Below are positions 63,483 through 64,000 of a stretch of DNA of 64,000 bases, piece by piece. The notes below the pieces were generated by a model that saw only the letters and a list, made by a program, of their open reading frames with translations, was not told the DNA's origin and ran no database searches. Every line of letters begins with the position of its first letter. Positions within the stretch are counted from its first letter, which is position 1. This stretch comes from Lepidurus packardi. Taxonomy: Eukaryota > Arthropoda > Branchiopoda > Notostraca > Triopsidae. A program made the translations under genes and the position numbers. The stretch is from NCBI GenBank assembly GCA_023053545.1, contig JAKZAN010000180.1, positions 1 through 64,000 on the forward strand, in the 5' to 3' direction.

Positions 63483-63920
63483 GGTAGTAATGAAAAGTGC
63501 TGATGTATTTTGAGGAGAAAGGTGGATAGGAAGAGGGGGAGTGGCAGGGGGTATTAGGGAGTGAGGGTGGTACAGGAGTTTGGAGAAAGGCAAGGGCGGA
63601 GGAGAATAGGTAGATGGTAGTTGATAAATGGATTTAAATACAGTGAAGACACCCTTATAGGCAACGAATGCAAACAGATCAGAAATAGTGATTGCTCACG
63701 TGTGTTTATACGGGGAGGAAAGATGCACGACCTTTACCGAAAGACAAAGGAAGGGCGTAACTGAGACTTGTGTAGGACTAAATGGCTATATTGTCTGGAG
63801 TCGATATCTCCATGGATATTCGGGTAAACAGAATGCGATTTATGTGGTTCTGTTAAGTGGGAGCCTTTGGTGCTGTAGGCACCATTTATTCTCATTTCTA
63901 TTTACTGGCCTATATAATTT
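63483..63920. other. Intergenic, no gene seen
   Basis: AT-rich 5' flank of the B55 gene. A TATA-like tatataattt lies at 63911-63920. Confidence 0.5.
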
Positions 63921-64000
63921 CGTTCCCGGCATCTCCACCCGGTTAGGTTGGAGAGCGGTGTCTTCCCTCACGCTCACGAGAAGGCCGGGCATCTTCACCC
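63921..64000 (+). other. GC-rich patch at window edge, possible start of an RNA gene
   Basis: The last 80 bp turn abruptly GC-rich just after a TATA-like element. They contain two related segments: CCCGGCATCTCCACCC at about 63925 and CCGGGCATCTTCACCC ending at 64000. No protein frame is recognisable, and the window ends before identity can be settled. Confidence 0.25.

Overview
This window is the left end of a ciliate macronuclear chromosome. It opens with about 220 bp of uninterrupted CCCCAA telomere repeat and then carries densely packed genes with short introns. The coding code is diagnostic. In conserved proteins UAA and UAG fall where families have glutamate (for example HRDLKPEN and TEHVATRWYRSPE in two kinases, the EYTGE motif of a SET domain, NDKER in a CIA2 protein), and only UGA ends genes. 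UAA/UAG = Glu is the peritrich nuclear code (NCBI table 30). With a C4A2 telomere, this points to an oligohymenophorean peritrich (Vorticella/Carchesium/Epistylis type), not to Tetrahymena or Paramecium, which read the same codons as Gln. All coordinates below assume table 30 and GT-AG introns, mostly 40-65 nt. A few apparent introns are about 30 nt and a few exceed 100 nt.

Layout. 0.4-10.6 kb: subtelomeric hypothetical gene, giant EF-hand repeat protein, Pho80-like cyclin, stomatin, proteasome RPN7, MEMO1. 11-24.5 kb: p24-like cargo receptor, glycyl-tRNA synthetase, an unresolved intron-rich gene, WD40 protein, coiled-coil protein, ribosomal protein uS9 (RPS16), a second unresolved gene, SNF1/AMPK-like kinase, adenosylhomocysteinase. 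25-38 kb: TRAPPC9/Trs120-like protein, secreted protein, ERK7/8-like MAP kinase, CIA2/MIP18, a GC-rich structured RNA candidate, an E(z)-type PRC2 methyltransferase, a GOLD-domain protein. 38-47 kb: two identical tRNA-Gly genes flanking a TAF12-like gene, several hypothetical proteins, a Rab-like protein lacking its P-loop, a membrane-anchored protein, a coiled-coil protein. At 47.05 kb lies an interstitial TTGGGG block. 48-63.5 kb: papain-family protease, BET-like bromodomain protein, ankyrin/coiled-coil protein overlapping it tail to tail, two tRNA-Val genes, SF-assemblin, deoxyhypusine synthase (apparent one-base frameshift), an N/S-rich unknown, an Atg13-like HORMA protein, a GH63/37-like glycosidase and a PP2A B55 subunit.

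The content is chromosomal housekeeping and cytoskeleton/signalling genes on both strands without operons. I see no transposon, CRISPR array, virus or bacterial defence system. The most unusual biology is the genetic code itself, the internal telomere block, the kinase with a TEH activation motif, and two homopolymer-associated frameshifts in otherwise intact genes.
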